DNA of 64,000 bases from contig NZ_JBEQCS010000020.1 in the NCBI RefSeq assembly GCF_046054195.1, positions 1 through 64,000 of the forward strand, written 5' to 3'. The notes under the pieces were generated by a model. That model searched no databases and was not told the origin of the DNA. It saw only the letters and a program-made list of their open reading frames with translations. Both the position numbers and the translations under genes were made by a program. Shown here one piece after another: positions 8,048 through 17,642 of the stretch (its first letter is position 1; the number at the start of each line of letters is the position of its first letter). The DNA comes from Celerinatantimonas sp046054195. GTDB lineage: Bacteria > Pseudomonadota > Gammaproteobacteria > Enterobacterales > Celerinatantimonadaceae.

Positions 8048-9667
8048 ATGAAAATTAGCAATCCTGTTCTACCCGGTTTTAACGCTGATCCTAGTATTAT
8101 TCGTGTCGAAGATACTTACTACATTGCCAATTCAACCTTCGAGTGGTTTCCTGGTGTTCGGTTACATCAGTCACAAGATTTAGTGCACTGGCAAATTCTT
8201 CCCTCGCCGCTTAATAGCTCAGAATTATTAGAGATGAAGGGAAATCCTTCATCAGGTGGTATTTGGGCTCCCGATTTAAGCTTTGCCGATGGACAATTCT
8301 GGCTCATTTTTACCGATGTAAAAATCACCGAGGGTCCCTTTAAGGATATGACCAACTACCTGACCTGTGCCCCCAATATTACGGGACCATGGACAAAACC
8401 AATTAAAATCAATGGGGTTGGTTTCGATGCATCACTTTTTCATGATGATGACGGCAAAAAATATCTCGTCCAACAAACTTGGGACCATCGCGAATATAAC
8501 CATCCATTTCATGGCATCACCCTCACTGAATTTGATAGTGAAACCATGCGGCTCAAGCCCAAAACTGCACGAACTATTTATAAAGGAACAGATGTAAAAC
8601 TTGTTGAAGGGCCACATATTTATAAAATTAATAACCAGTATTATCTGTTTGCAGCGCAAGGCGGAACAGTCTATGCCCATCAAGAAATTGTGGCTCGCTC
8701 TAACTCTCTGACTGCTTGCTCATTTGTCACACAACCCAACGGGCCTTTCATCAGCAATTTTGATACAGCTGATTTTCCCCTACAGAAACAAGGCCATGGC
8801 TCACTCGTTCAAACACCAAGTGGTGAATGGTATTACGCATCTTTAGTTTCTAGGCCCTGGCATCACAGCCATGAACCAAGTCATGATCCACGGGGGTGGT
8901 GCACATTAGGGCGCGAAACCGCCATTCAAAAAGTAAATTGGAATGATGATGGCTGGCCATATATCGAAGGTGGGCATGGTGGTCAGCTTGAAGTTGCACC
9001 GCCTAAAGATGCAAAATTTAGTGACGAGCCATTAAACCACTCACGCCGAGATGAATTTAGCTCGCCACAGCTACATCCCGAGTGGAATACGCTGCGAGTC
9101 CCATTCGGTAATTACTTTGGATGTGTTCAAAATAACCAACTCAAACTGATTGGTCGTGGCTCTTTAGCGAATACATTTGAGGTTTCAATGCTCGCACAGC
9201 GCTGGCAGAGTTTTTACTTTGACGCACAAACCAAGGTTAGCTTTTTCCCTGAAAACTATCAGCAAATGGCCGGCCTAGTTAATTTTTATAATGACAAACA
9301 TTGGTCGTGGATCCATATCGGCTGGGATGAAGTAAAAGGTCGCATCATAGAAATTGCTCAAAATGATAACAACCATTACACCAGTTTTTTGCAAAAAGAA
9401 GCGATTGTCGTTCCAGAAAACCTAGATTACATTTGGCTTAAGACCCAAATTCGCCAACAATTTTACAGTTACGCCTACTCATTCGATGGTATTAGCTGGA
9501 ACGATATTCCCATTAAATTAGATGCAGCACTGCTTTCTGATGATTATGTTTTGCAAAGCTCCGGGGGATTTTTTACTGGCGCCTTCGTTGGATTAGCAGC
9601 AGTTGATTATTCAGGATATGAATGCAGTGCTTTGTTTAATTATTTTGATTACAAAGAAATCGATTAA
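8048..9667 (+). CDS. xynB: GH43 beta-xylosidase, YagH/XynB type
   Basis: This 539-residue cytoplasmic inverting glycosidase, with no signal peptide, cleaves xylose from the non-reducing end of xylo-oligosaccharides. The N-terminal five-bladed propeller holds the three acidic residues of the family: Asp14 in FNADPSI (base), Asp127 in FDASLFHDDDG (pKa modulator) and Glu187 in LVEGPH (acid). From about residue 340 there is the C-terminal beta-sandwich that closes the active site in Selenomonas SXA-like enzymes. The length matches that group (535-540). It is translationally close to the symporter upstream (AAGGG before ATG), so transport and cleavage are made together. Side activity on arabinosides is common in this group. 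Confidence 0.92.
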   Translation: MKISNPVLPGFNADPSIIRVEDTYYIANSTFEWFPGVRLHQSQDLVHWQILPSPLNSSELLEMKGNPSSGGIWAPDLSFADGQFWLIFTDVKITEGPFKDMTNYLTCAPNITGPWTKPIKINGVGFDASLFHDDDGKKYLVQQTWDHREYNHPFHGITLTEFDSETMRLKPKTARTIYKGTDVKLVEGPHIYKINNQYYLFAAQGGTVYAHQEIVARSNSLTACSFVTQPNGPFISNFDTADFPLQKQGHGSLVQTPSGEWYYASLVSRPWHHSHEPSHDPRGWCTLGRETAIQKVNWNDDGWPYIEGGHGGQLEVAPPKDAKFSDEPLNHSRRDEFSSPQLHPEWNTLRVPFGNYFGCVQNNQLKLIGRGSLANTFEVSMLAQRWQSFYFDAQTKVSFFPENYQQMAGLVNFYNDKHWSWIHIGWDEVKGRIIEIAQNDNNHYTSFLQKEAIVVPENLDYIWLKTQIRQQFYSYAYSFDGISWNDIPIKLDAALLSDDYVLQSSGGFFTGAFVGLAAVDYSGYECSALFNYFDYKEID

Positions 9668-9680
9668 CTGAACAAGTTAC

Positions 9681-9716
9681 AGAACATCCATCGAGATTAT
9701 CAGTGATGGATGTTCT
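9681..9716 (+). terminator. Stem-loop terminator after xynB
   Basis: A perfect 12-bp stem, AGAACATCCATC with GATGGATGTTCT, encloses a 12-base loop and starts 14 bases after the stop codon. There is no immediate T-run; a TTTTTA run follows about 12 bases later. Confidence 0.55.
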
Positions 9717-9751
9717 TCACAGACAACACTTTTTATGGTTTTTCACAAAAC

Positions 9752-9866
9752 TTATCAGCCAAATTAGAGCTGATAGACGCTCTTATCTGCTCTTTTTCAA
9801 GCTCTTATCAGCCTTTGCGGCAATTTGGCACATGTCACAAAAATTTAAATATATTTATCTGATAAC
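9752..9866. promoter_or_regulatory. Cluster of TTATCAG-type sites in the 300-base gap before the glycosyltransferase
   Basis: TTATCAGC occurs at 9752 and 9805, its inverse GCTGATA at 9769, and the palindrome TTATCTGATAA at about 9856. A further TTATCAG occurs near 9964. The 9717-10017 stretch is very AT-rich, has no convincing coding sequence and presumably holds the promoter of the GT39-PAP2 pair. The sites could be operators of an unidentified regulator. Confidence 0.25.
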
Positions 9867-10017
9867 ACTCTATTTTTGCCATTTATTTGTCATCCACAAA
9901 ATTCATTATAAAAGTGACTATAATTTAAATAATAAGCTTTCAAACAAACTAATAATTATAAATTTATCAGATTGATGCACCATCATCGTGGGCATAAACA
10001 CAACAAACGAGCAAGTT

Positions 10018-11508
10018 ATGAAGTCAACCGGACTGTTGATATCAGACGCGCAAACGGAACAACGCGCCTTTAATACGATTGCGGCAATACTCATTGCTTT
10101 TTTTATTGCCAGAATGATTACATTCAGCACACTACATCTCGCTCTTTTTTATGATGAAGCCTACTACCATTTTTGGTCGGTTCATCCAGATTGGGGCTAT
10201 TACTCCAAACCACCGTTAGTGGCTTGGCTCATTGCCATAACTACCTTTATCTTTGGTCACAGTGAATGGGCAGTGCGGCTGGCCTCTCCGTTTCTTTATG
10301 CTGGTGCGGCTGTCTTAACCTACCTACTGGCTCGCAAGTTATTTGATAAGAAAATTGCACTATGGAGCGCTCTTATCTTCTATAGCTCGCCATTAGTGAC
10401 ATTTAACAGCTTGTTTATCACCACCGACGCACCGTTGTTATTTTTCTGGGCGTTAGCGGGTTGGTCGTTTATCAAAGCGCTGCATTCGGCACATTGGCTT
10501 TGGTGGGTTTTATGTGGGATAAGCTGCGGCCTAGGTCTAATGTCGAAATATACCATGGCGGTACTGATTGTCTCGTTGGCGGCGTATTACCTCATTCAGC
10601 GCCAATATCCTAAACGGTTAATATCGATTGTAGCGCTCGTTATCGTTTTGGCCATCTTCGCTCCGAACTTATGGTGGAACGCCCAATATGGATTTATCAG
10701 CTTTGTCCATACCGCCCAGATTTCAAAGCTATCAGATAAGCTTTTCCACTTTAATAAGTTATTTGAGTTTTTAGGCGGTCAGTTACTCGTGTTTGGGCCT
10801 ATCGCTTTTATTGTGCTATTTGTCTATATCAAAGAGTTAAGACGTTGTGAACACGGCCTTTTTCTAGCCTTGTTTAGTTGGCCACTATTGGTGATGATTT
10901 GTGCTCAAGCCTTTTTATCACATGCCAATGCCAACTGGGCAGCGCCCGCTTATTTAGGCTCGAGCTTGATTGTGGCTCTTGGTCTGCTCCGTCATCACCA
11001 TCAACGCATACTACAAGTACTCGTTGCCATAAATATTGTCATGGCGCTCGTTCTGTTTAGTTATCCACTTGCACAAAAAGCGCTAGGCATTGAACAAACC
11101 CGGCACAATACCCCTTACTGGCGATTACTAGGCTATAAAGAGGTGATGCAAAACATCAAGCGCCAGTACCCTGATGCTAGCCAATTAAACTGGCTAAGTA
11201 GTTCACGAATGCTGCTATCTTATGCCCACTATTACTTAAGTGATTGGCCAAAACAGAGCGCAAATGTCTTTAGCTTCAACCCATCAAGAGAGATTAGTGA
11301 TGAATATGATTTAGCTTACGATGTTGCCAGTGCCCCACCGCTTAGCCAATTTATGTTTATAAGCCAACGACCTCGTGGTTTTGACGGTTGTTTTGCCCAT
11401 AGCAAACTACTTACACAAATCACTCAAAACGAATATCCGGCCCTAAAACGCCGTGTGTATTTATATCAGGTCAGCGGGTTTAAAGGCTATGAACATTGTC
11501 ACCACTAG
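10018..11508 (+). CDS. GT39 (ArnT/PMT-like) membrane glycosyltransferase
   Basis: This roughly 496-residue polytopic inner-membrane protein belongs to the dolichyl-/undecaprenyl-phosphate-sugar transferase superfamily. The first periplasmic loop after TM1 has the acidic pair in FYDEAYYHFWSVHPDWGYY, followed by SKPPLVAWL, which is the family signature. About 11-12 hydrophobic segments follow, then a soluble C-terminal part of about 120 residues. It should transfer a sugar from a polyprenyl phosphate to lipid A, another lipid or a protein. The ATG at 10018 is preferred; a GTG at 9988 would add ten residues, and neither has a strong ribosome site. It overlaps the PAP2 phosphatase gene by 20 bases, which suggests joint work on the cell envelope. 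Confidence 0.8.
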   Translation: MKSTGLLISDAQTEQRAFNTIAAILIAFFIARMITFSTLHLALFYDEAYYHFWSVHPDWGYYSKPPLVAWLIAITTFIFGHSEWAVRLASPFLYAGAAVLTYLLARKLFDKKIALWSALIFYSSPLVTFNSLFITTDAPLLFFWALAGWSFIKALHSAHWLWWVLCGISCGLGLMSKYTMAVLIVSLAAYYLIQRQYPKRLISIVALVIVLAIFAPNLWWNAQYGFISFVHTAQISKLSDKLFHFNKLFEFLGGQLLVFGPIAFIVLFVYIKELRRCEHGLFLALFSWPLLVMICAQAFLSHANANWAAPAYLGSSLIVALGLLRHHHQRILQVLVAINIVMALVLFSYPLAQKALGIEQTRHNTPYWRLLGYKEVMQNIKRQYPDASQLNWLSSSRMLLSYAHYYLSDWPKQSANVFSFNPSREISDEYDLAYDVASAPPLSQFMFISQRPRGFDGCFAHSKLLTQITQNEYPALKRRVYLYQVSGFKGYEHCHH

Positions 11509-12214
11509 TTTAGATAAGCTATTGCATCGCTGGGAATTCTGGATTTTTATTCTCAGTACAGCGCCCTTTGTACTATTTCCAGCGCTTGATCTAAAAGTGA
11601 GTGCTCTATTTTATGCAAACGGGCACTTTTATTGGGCTAGCGCTATATTTTCAATGATCATTTACAAACTCTTTTTGTATCTGAAATATCTGTTAATCCC
11701 CATACTATTGTGCCCATTAATTTGGTTATACCGGCGTAAATTACGCGCCAGCCATCAACAGCGGTTCTGGCGCAAACGATTATTATTTTTAGCATTAGTT
11801 CTCGCTATAGGGCCAGGGCTTATCACCAACATCATTCTTAAAGACCACTCATTTGGACGACCGAGGCCGATTCAAGTTAGCGAGTTTGGAGGCCGCGACC
11901 AGTTTAGCCCAGCACTTCATTATTCAGGCCAGTGTCACCGAAATTGTTCATTTGTCAGTGGACATGCAGCACTAGCATTTTATTTAATCGCACTCGCTTG
12001 GGCTTTAGGTAAGCGCCGCCTGCTTTACGCAGGCATCGCCTTAGGTTTGATGGTTGGCTTTGTTCGAATCATTCAAGGAGGGCATTTTTTAAGCGATGTA
12101 ATCTTTGCCTTCTGGGTCGATTACTTAACCTGCGCAATATTGGCAAACGCCTTTCATTATCCAAGCCTAATACCACCTATTGCGTTTGAGTTTAACTTTC
12201 GTTCAATCTATTAG
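11489..12214 (+). CDS. PAP2-family membrane lipid phosphatase
   Basis: This 241-residue integral membrane phosphatase shows the three PAP2 motifs in order: K-DHSFGRPRP, FVSGHAA (nucleophile-assisting His) and RIIQGGHFLSD (catalytic His and Asp). A long N-terminal hydrophobic region and four further segments place the active site at the periplasmic face. Likely substrates are undecaprenyl pyrophosphate, phosphatidylglycerol phosphate or lipid A phosphates; the overlap with a GT39 transferase gene favours lipid A or polyprenyl carriers. The start is the ATG at 11489, inside the end of the upstream gene. Its 3' end overlaps by 23 bases the end of the convergent GH43 gene, so the two transcripts would be antisense at their tails. 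Confidence 0.85.
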   Translation: MNIVTTSLDKLLHRWEFWIFILSTAPFVLFPALDLKVSALFYANGHFYWASAIFSMIIYKLFLYLKYLLIPILLCPLIWLYRRKLRASHQQRFWRKRLLFLALVLAIGPGLITNIILKDHSFGRPRPIQVSEFGGRDQFSPALHYSGQCHRNCSFVSGHAALAFYLIALAWALGKRRLLYAGIALGLMVGFVRIIQGGHFLSDVIFAFWVDYLTCAILANAFHYPSLIPPIAFEFNFRSIY

Positions 12215-13784
12215 CGGTTATTCTCGATATGCGAAAGTGCTCAAATAGACCATATCCTTGAGAATTAGGCGCTTCGCTAAGCGCAAACAGCCCTAATTTG
12301 GCACCAACCCATTTGCCGGCACTGCAGGCAAATGGGTTGTCTAAAAATTGATAATCTGGTTCGCCAACTTTGCGATAACCAAACCAGCATAGGCTATCAA
12401 CCTGTCTGACACATAAAGAGATAGATTTATCAGGCCAAGGCATAATTTCTTGAATACGGGTATGCAGAACGTTGCTATCACTCAGCCAACCACTTAGAAA
12501 AACCAAAGTCCGGCGACCATGAATTTGCTGAAGAGCTAAAGCGGCGTAGCGCAGGCCATAAACAATTAACCCAGCCATATCCGAGTTTTCACTAAAGTTT
12601 TCATATAACGCTGTGGTTGCCACGAACTGCGGAGCAGGAAACTTCGCCAGCAACAAATTACTCGCGTCATAGATGGAAAATTGCCCATCTCTTAATGGCA
12701 TCCTTTGTACATTCAGCTGCAAACCATCGCCATTAAGCCGATACCAGTTTAGCTGCACATTTGCCTGCCACTGCCAAAGTAAATTAAGCGAATGGCTTTT
12801 AAAGTCATCATCTAACGCAAGTAAGTCACCTTCGACAGCGTAATCGCTTTTTGGTTTGCGATAACAGCTGACAGGCTGCCCCGTTGGCATCCCGTAATAT
12901 GTGACGCTCTGGCCAATCACTGGCCATCCATCATTGTCCCAGTGCATCGGTTCAAGATGAACAACCCGGCCCAGATAACCTTTATCTTGAAAATGGATAA
13001 ACCAATCTTCTCCAAAACAAGTATGAACCCAGCCCCCTTGATGAGGTCCATTGGTATTGCTATCTGCCTGTTGTAACGCAATTTTTAGCTGATATGGGCC
13101 GGTAATGGCTTTCGCGCGCAGCACACACTGCCATCCGCTTTCAACGCCGCCAGCGGGCGCAAAGATATAGTAATCCCCTTGGCGTTTGTAGACTTTTGGC
13201 CCTTCAATAGTTGGCGCATCAACAGCGCCATCATAAACAATGGATTTAAACTCATAGAGCTGCGTTGCATCGGGTGCCATCTCGCACAACTGTAAGCGAT
13301 GCTTGATACCACTACGGCTGTGGGCGAACGCATGCACTAACCAAGCGCGCCCATCATCATCCCAAAACGGGCAAGGATCTATCCAGCCTTTAGCTTGAAC
13401 TACACAATGTGGCTCGCTCCATCGCCCTTCAATAGTGGAGCTATGACACTGAAATATCCCCTCATCAACAATGGCAAAAAACACCCAAAACAGACCATCG
13501 TGAAACCGAATGCTTGGTGCCCAAGCTCCACAACCAAATTGCGGCTGCGTATAATCTTGATTGGCATAATTTTCAATGACATGATTGATTAACTGCCAAT
13601 GCACCAGATCGTTTGAATGTAACAGTGGTAACCCAGGAATATGGTTAAAACTGGAAGCGACCATATAGTAATCATCATCGATGGCAAGCACATCAGGGTC
13701 GGAATAATCAGCGCTGATAATCGGATTACGATAATGGTCACTATCAACCATCGGATCCCACACATTCGTCTGTTTGGATTGCAT
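12192..13784 (-). CDS. Second GH43 glycosidase (xylosidase / arabinofuranosidase type)
   Basis: This 530-residue cytoplasmic GH43 enzyme is clearly different from xynB at 8048 and nearer to the GH43_12-type subfamily. The three acids are present: Asp29 in YSDPDVLA, Asp136 in WIDPCPFWDDDG and Glu194 in TIEGPKVY. A beta-sandwich domain fills the C-terminal half from about residue 330. There is no signal peptide, so it acts on imported oligosaccharides. It is read with the GPH transporter 12 bases upstream (AGGAG before the ATG) and so forms a second transporter/glycosidase pair. The substrate could be arabinoxylan fragments, complementing the linear xylo-oligosaccharide activity of xynB. Confidence 0.87.
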   Translation of the reverse strand: MQSKQTNVWDPMVDSDHYRNPIISADYSDPDVLAIDDDYYMVASSFNHIPGLPLLHSNDLVHWQLINHVIENYANQDYTQPQFGCGAWAPSIRFHDGLFWVFFAIVDEGIFQCHSSTIEGRWSEPHCVVQAKGWIDPCPFWDDDGRAWLVHAFAHSRSGIKHRLQLCEMAPDATQLYEFKSIVYDGAVDAPTIEGPKVYKRQGDYYIFAPAGGVESGWQCVLRAKAITGPYQLKIALQQADSNTNGPHQGGWVHTCFGEDWFIHFQDKGYLGRVVHLEPMHWDNDGWPVIGQSVTYYGMPTGQPVSCYRKPKSDYAVEGDLLALDDDFKSHSLNLLWQWQANVQLNWYRLNGDGLQLNVQRMPLRDGQFSIYDASNLLLAKFPAPQFVATTALYENFSENSDMAGLIVYGLRYAALALQQIHGRRTLVFLSGWLSDSNVLHTRIQEIMPWPDKSISLCVRQVDSLCWFGYRKVGEPDYQFLDNPFACSAGKWVGAKLGLFALSEAPNSQGYGLFEHFRISRITANRLNES

Positions 13785-13796
13785 TATTAGCTCCTA

Positions 13797-15227
13797 TTAG
13801 TGAGCGGTAGCTAAGCCATCGTCTGGCAAAGGCTGCCCATGTGAGTGAGGTTGAGCACTCTGACGGATCTGGTGACGTTGGCGCAAATCATCAGTAATTT
13901 TAAGCATCATGGCATCGTCTAAGGTATAAAACTTCGACAATAGATACAGAATGAAATATGACAGTGACGGGCCAATGGTCAGCAACCCAATAATCCCAGT
14001 CACCGCCATTGGGTTTTGATTCGGAACTCCAGCCTGATAACCGACCCATCCAAGAATAAAGCCAACGAGCGCACCAGCAACAGCCATCCCCATTTTTAAA
14101 CAAAATAGGTTGCCAGAGAATGATAACCCGGTAATTCGCCGTCCCGTTTTCCACTCACCATAGTCAGCAGCATTAGCCATCATATTCCATTTAAATGGTT
14201 GATAACCTTGATGGAAAAAGCCAATTAAGAAAAACAGTGGGAAGACCACAACCAGCAGCTGCGATGGAACAAAAAACATCACTACGCCAAGCGCCGTTAA
14301 AATAAGGTTTATCGCCCGAAATACTTTGATAGAACTATATTTTTTACCCAAGTAGTTCGCGAGCATCGGCCCAAATACGGTACCAACTACGCCAGTGGTA
14401 ATAAATGCTGATTTCATGCCAGTGCCAGCTTCATCTAACCCGCCGGTCATCAGGTAGGTTGCGTAGTACATGGTGGCAGCATAACGCATGACGCCCGCCA
14501 TGCTAGAAAAGAAGGTAATCACCGCCACTAATCGCCACTGACCATTACCAAATAACAGTTTTAAATCTCGTTTAATCGAAACTGACTCATTTTCTTGTTT
14601 TGGAGTTAGCTCTTCATGGGTCGCGAAAAAGCAATAAAAGAGCATCACAATCGCCAATACCCCCATTACTGCCGCGGTATATTGATAGCCTAATTGTTTA
14701 TCTCCTTGGCCTAACCAGTTCACCAGATATAGCGTACTAATTGAGACAAATAAGCCAGCAATCGATGAAATAGCAAATCGATAAGATTGCGCCGACAGAC
14801 GCTGTTTTTCATCACTTGAAATTACACCGCCTAAGGCACAATACGGAATATTGATGAAGGTGTAACAGAGCATCAATAGTGAATAGGTCACATAGGCATA
14901 AACAAGCTTGCCGCCATCAGCCATAGATGGCGTGGTAAAAGCTAATACACCGAGCACCGCATACGGAATCGCAAACCACATTAGCCAAGGGCGAAAATGT
15001 CCCCAACGAGTATTCGTGCGATCGGCTAAGATCCCAGTGAGAGGGTCTGTAATTGCATCAAAGATACGAGTTAATAAAAACATGGTCCCAACAGCCGCAG
15101 CTGAAAGCCCATAAATATCAGTATAAAAGTAAGTCAAAAACATCGTTACTGAGGTATAGACGATGCCACACGCTGCATCACCGACACCATATCCTATTTT
15201 CTGACTGACGGTTAATTGCAAAGACAT
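13797..15227 (-). CDS. GPH-family glycoside:cation symporter (YicJ/XynC type)
   Basis: This 476-residue inner-membrane carrier is of the MelB-like GPH family with about 12 hydrophobic segments. It opens with LTVSQKIGYGVGDAACG and has ITDPLTGILADRTNTRWGHFRPWL, the conserved cation/sugar coupling region. The ATG at 15227 has AAGGA nine bases upstream; an upstream in-frame start lacks one. It is the first gene of a two-gene unit with the GH43 enzyme and probably brings in the oligosaccharide that enzyme cleaves. It is divergent from the TRAP transporter genes across a 501-base gap. Confidence 0.87.
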   Translation of the reverse strand: MSLQLTVSQKIGYGVGDAACGIVYTSVTMFLTYFYTDIYGLSAAAVGTMFLLTRIFDAITDPLTGILADRTNTRWGHFRPWLMWFAIPYAVLGVLAFTTPSMADGGKLVYAYVTYSLLMLCYTFINIPYCALGGVISSDEKQRLSAQSYRFAISSIAGLFVSISTLYLVNWLGQGDKQLGYQYTAAVMGVLAIVMLFYCFFATHEELTPKQENESVSIKRDLKLLFGNGQWRLVAVITFFSSMAGVMRYAATMYYATYLMTGGLDEAGTGMKSAFITTGVVGTVFGPMLANYLGKKYSSIKVFRAINLILTALGVVMFFVPSQLLVVVFPLFFLIGFFHQGYQPFKWNMMANAADYGEWKTGRRITGLSFSGNLFCLKMGMAVAGALVGFILGWVGYQAGVPNQNPMAVTGIIGLLTIGPSLSYFILYLLSKFYTLDDAMMLKITDDLRQRHQIRQSAQPHSHGQPLPDDGLATAH

Positions 15228-15728
15228 GAGTTGTTCCTTAAAGATATAAATCACACCTAGCTATTAGAAACAACTCATCTACAAATAGGTATTCTCATAT
15301 TTCACAAGAATATTACGGTTTTTATTATTTTTGATAAGAATCACAAACAGATCAGCCAATTGAATTAGTACTATTTGCACATACCATATAGGTTTAATAA
15401 ATCTATTATGACCATCACAAATTTAAATTATTTAATAAAAATTAAAACACTGTTCACACCCTAGCAGAATTAACTATTTTTAAATTTAAATGTGATCATT
15501 CTCTAAAAAAATTAATGTGAAAAAATAGATGTGAGAGCTTCGTTCAATAGTTAAGTCGAACACCTCTCATATTTAAATTTTATGCGTCATACTTGAATTC
15601 GTTGAAAAGTCGTACAACACCACAACCGAGCATTTAAAAATCATCATAAATATAACTTATAAATAACCAAAATATTATTACGAAAGTTTTATTTAGGGTA
15701 ACAGTCAGTTAACCAACAAAGGTGTTCT
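15228..15728. promoter_or_regulatory. AT-rich divergent promoter region with many TGTGA/TCACA half-sites
   Basis: No gene is visible in these 501 bases. There are TCACA half-sites at 15251, 15302, 15341, 15415 and 15454 and TGTGA at 15491, 15516 and 15530. The best full CRP-like match is TGTGATCATTCTCTAA at 15491 (perfect left half, 3 of 5 in the right half). CRP control of both sugar-uptake units would be expected, but no single site is convincing. Confidence 0.35.
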
Positions 15729-16265
15729 ATGATGTTGATTCAAACGATTAATCGCTATATTAATAAATTTCTCTGTTGGGCTTTAGCAATGTTTATGAGT
15801 GTGATGATCATTGCTGTGGTCTGGCAGGTCTTCACTCGTTTTGTGCTGCATGACCCAGCCAGTTTTACCGATGAACTCTCAAGATACCTACTAATTTGGA
15901 TAGGGATCTTAGGTGGCGCATATACGTTTGCCATCAAACGCCATCTGGCACTAGAGCTCATTATTCCGCATTGCCAACGCCGCGGGCAGTTGCTGATGAG
16001 CATTTTAATCAATGCCATCGTAGTGGCTTTTTCAACGATCACTTTTATTTATGGCGGCTGGTATTTAGTCAGCGATACGCTGATGCACGGTCAAATTTCA
16101 CCGGGAATTGCATTTGGTTCACACCACCTGCTCATTGGATACGTTTATTTAGTCGTTCCCCTTGCAGGAGTACTCATTAGTTATTTTGGCATTGTCGAGA
16201 TTATTAGTGACTTGCTTGAGCTATTTAAAGGTAATCATCCACTTTCATCGACCGGGCAAATCTAA
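15729..16265 (+). CDS. dctQ: TRAP transporter small membrane subunit (DctQ)
   Basis: This 178-residue protein has four hydrophobic segments and the DctQ signature VWQVFTRFVLHDPASFTDELSRY across TM1-TM2. It forms the small subunit of a tripartite ATP-independent periplasmic transporter and partners the large subunit encoded directly downstream, whose start overlaps its stop by one base (TAATG). AAGGT precedes the first ATG by five bases. Similarity to the YiaMNO group suggests an acidic sugar or related carboxylate as substrate. Confidence 0.88.
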   Translation: MMLIQTINRYINKFLCWALAMFMSVMIIAVVWQVFTRFVLHDPASFTDELSRYLLIWIGILGGAYTFAIKRHLALELIIPHCQRRGQLLMSILINAIVVAFSTITFIYGGWYLVSDTLMHGQISPGIAFGSHHLLIGYVYLVVPLAGVLISYFGIVEIISDLLELFKGNHPLSSTGQI

Positions 16266-17623
16266 TGACTTTAATTGACCTTCTTTTTAGCCAGCACTTC
16301 CTTGCGAATGCGCCGGATTTTTTCTATGACTTTTTCCCAGTCATCGTTTTATTTGGCATCCTTGGGATCTTACTCATTATTGGTGTGCCGATTGCGTTTT
16401 CCATTGGCATTGCTGCTTTATTTACTGTATTTATTGATTTTCCCATCGATAAATCAACAGTTCTAGTTTCACAAAAACTTGCTAATGGATTGGATAATTT
16501 TGGCCTATTAGCTCTGCCATTTTTTATTGTCGCCGGTAATTTGATGAATCGAGGTGGTTTGGCCGCTCGGTTAATTAACTTTGCGATGCTTTTTGGTGGC
16601 CGCTTAAATGGCTCACTTGCGCATGTGAATGTCATGGCGAATATGCTATTTGGTTCGCTTTCTGGTTCAGCTGCAGCTTCCGCAGCGGCGGTCGGTGGGA
16701 TTATGAAGCCGTTGCAAAAAGAGCATAAATATCCCATGGATTTCTCAACGGCCGTTAATGTAGCCTCTTGTCCATCAGGGTTATTGATCCCCCCATCCAA
16801 TATTCTGATCCTCTATGCGCTGGTTAGCAGCACATCCGTGCAATATCTATTTATCGCCGGATATTTCCCAGGAATATTAATGGGACTTGGCATCATGATA
16901 GGCATTCTACTGCTTGGCAAACGCTACCACATTCCCCATGAAAAAATTGTATTTACGGGGAATGTCAGCAAAGTCATTCTTGATGCGATTCCAAGTCTTA
17001 GCCTAGTCGTTATTATCATGGGCGGGATTTTAGCTGGGATTTTTACCGCAACCGAAGCCTCAGCCATTGCCGTGGTTTATGCGCTCATTCTGGGGTTTGC
17101 TTATCGCGAATTAAAAATATCGGATTTGATGCCAGTCCTAGTGGAAAGCTGTGTAACCACCTCGATTGTGCTGCTGATGGTTGCCACCTCATCGGCGATG
17201 TCATGGGCGATGGCCAATGCCGATATTCCAGCGTTCATCTCTGATTTTATCCTTCAGACATCGCAAAACCCGATTGTCGTTATCTTACTGATGAACGTTA
17301 TTTTGCTGATCGTTGGCACCTTTATGGATATGACGCCAGCGGTTCTGATTTTCACTCCCATATTTTTACCCATCGCCACACAGTTAGGCTTTGACCCGAT
17401 CCATTTTGGCATCATTTTGGTCTTTAACCTCTGTATTGGTATTTGTACACCACCTGTTGGTACGGCGTTGTTTGTCGGTTGCAGTGTCAGCGATATGAAG
17501 CTCGGTCAGGTGGTTCCTAAACTAGTGCCACTATTTGTGATTATGGTAATCACCTTAGTCATTGTGACGCTAATTCCTGCCATCTCTTTATGGCTGCCCG
17601 GTTTATTGGGCTATCAATTCTAA
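16265..17623 (+). CDS. dctM: TRAP transporter large permease subunit (DctM)
   Basis: This 452-residue polytopic protein of the DctM/SiaM family drives uptake with a sodium or proton gradient. Recognisable stretches are VGVPIAFSIG, GLLALPFFIVAGNLM, LFGSLSGSAAASAAAVG and the C-terminal LVFNLCIGICTPPVGT. It lies between dctQ (1-base overlap) and dctP (19-base gap), so all three subunits are present in the usual order. It is the ion-translocating subunit and takes the ligand from DctP. Confidence 0.92.
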   Translation: MTLIDLLFSQHFLANAPDFFYDFFPVIVLFGILGILLIIGVPIAFSIGIAALFTVFIDFPIDKSTVLVSQKLANGLDNFGLLALPFFIVAGNLMNRGGLAARLINFAMLFGGRLNGSLAHVNVMANMLFGSLSGSAAASAAAVGGIMKPLQKEHKYPMDFSTAVNVASCPSGLLIPPSNILILYALVSSTSVQYLFIAGYFPGILMGLGIMIGILLLGKRYHIPHEKIVFTGNVSKVILDAIPSLSLVVIIMGGILAGIFTATEASAIAVVYALILGFAYRELKISDLMPVLVESCVTTSIVLLMVATSSAMSWAMANADIPAFISDFILQTSQNPIVVILLMNVILLIVGTFMDMTPAVLIFTPIFLPIATQLGFDPIHFGIILVFNLCIGICTPPVGTALFVGCSVSDMKLGQVVPKLVPLFVIMVITLVIVTLIPAISLWLPGLLGYQF

Positions 17624-17642
17624 GATTAGTAAGGAAAAGATA

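Noticed and set aside
9703..9975. A 90-codon rightward frame in the AT-rich gap after xynB.
   Set aside because: It starts inside the xynB terminator, has no ribosome site and its composition looks like translated AT-rich spacer.
15491..15506. A definite CRP site.
   Set aside because: Only the left half is perfect; the right half matches at 3 of 5 positions, so it is listed only within the promoter region.
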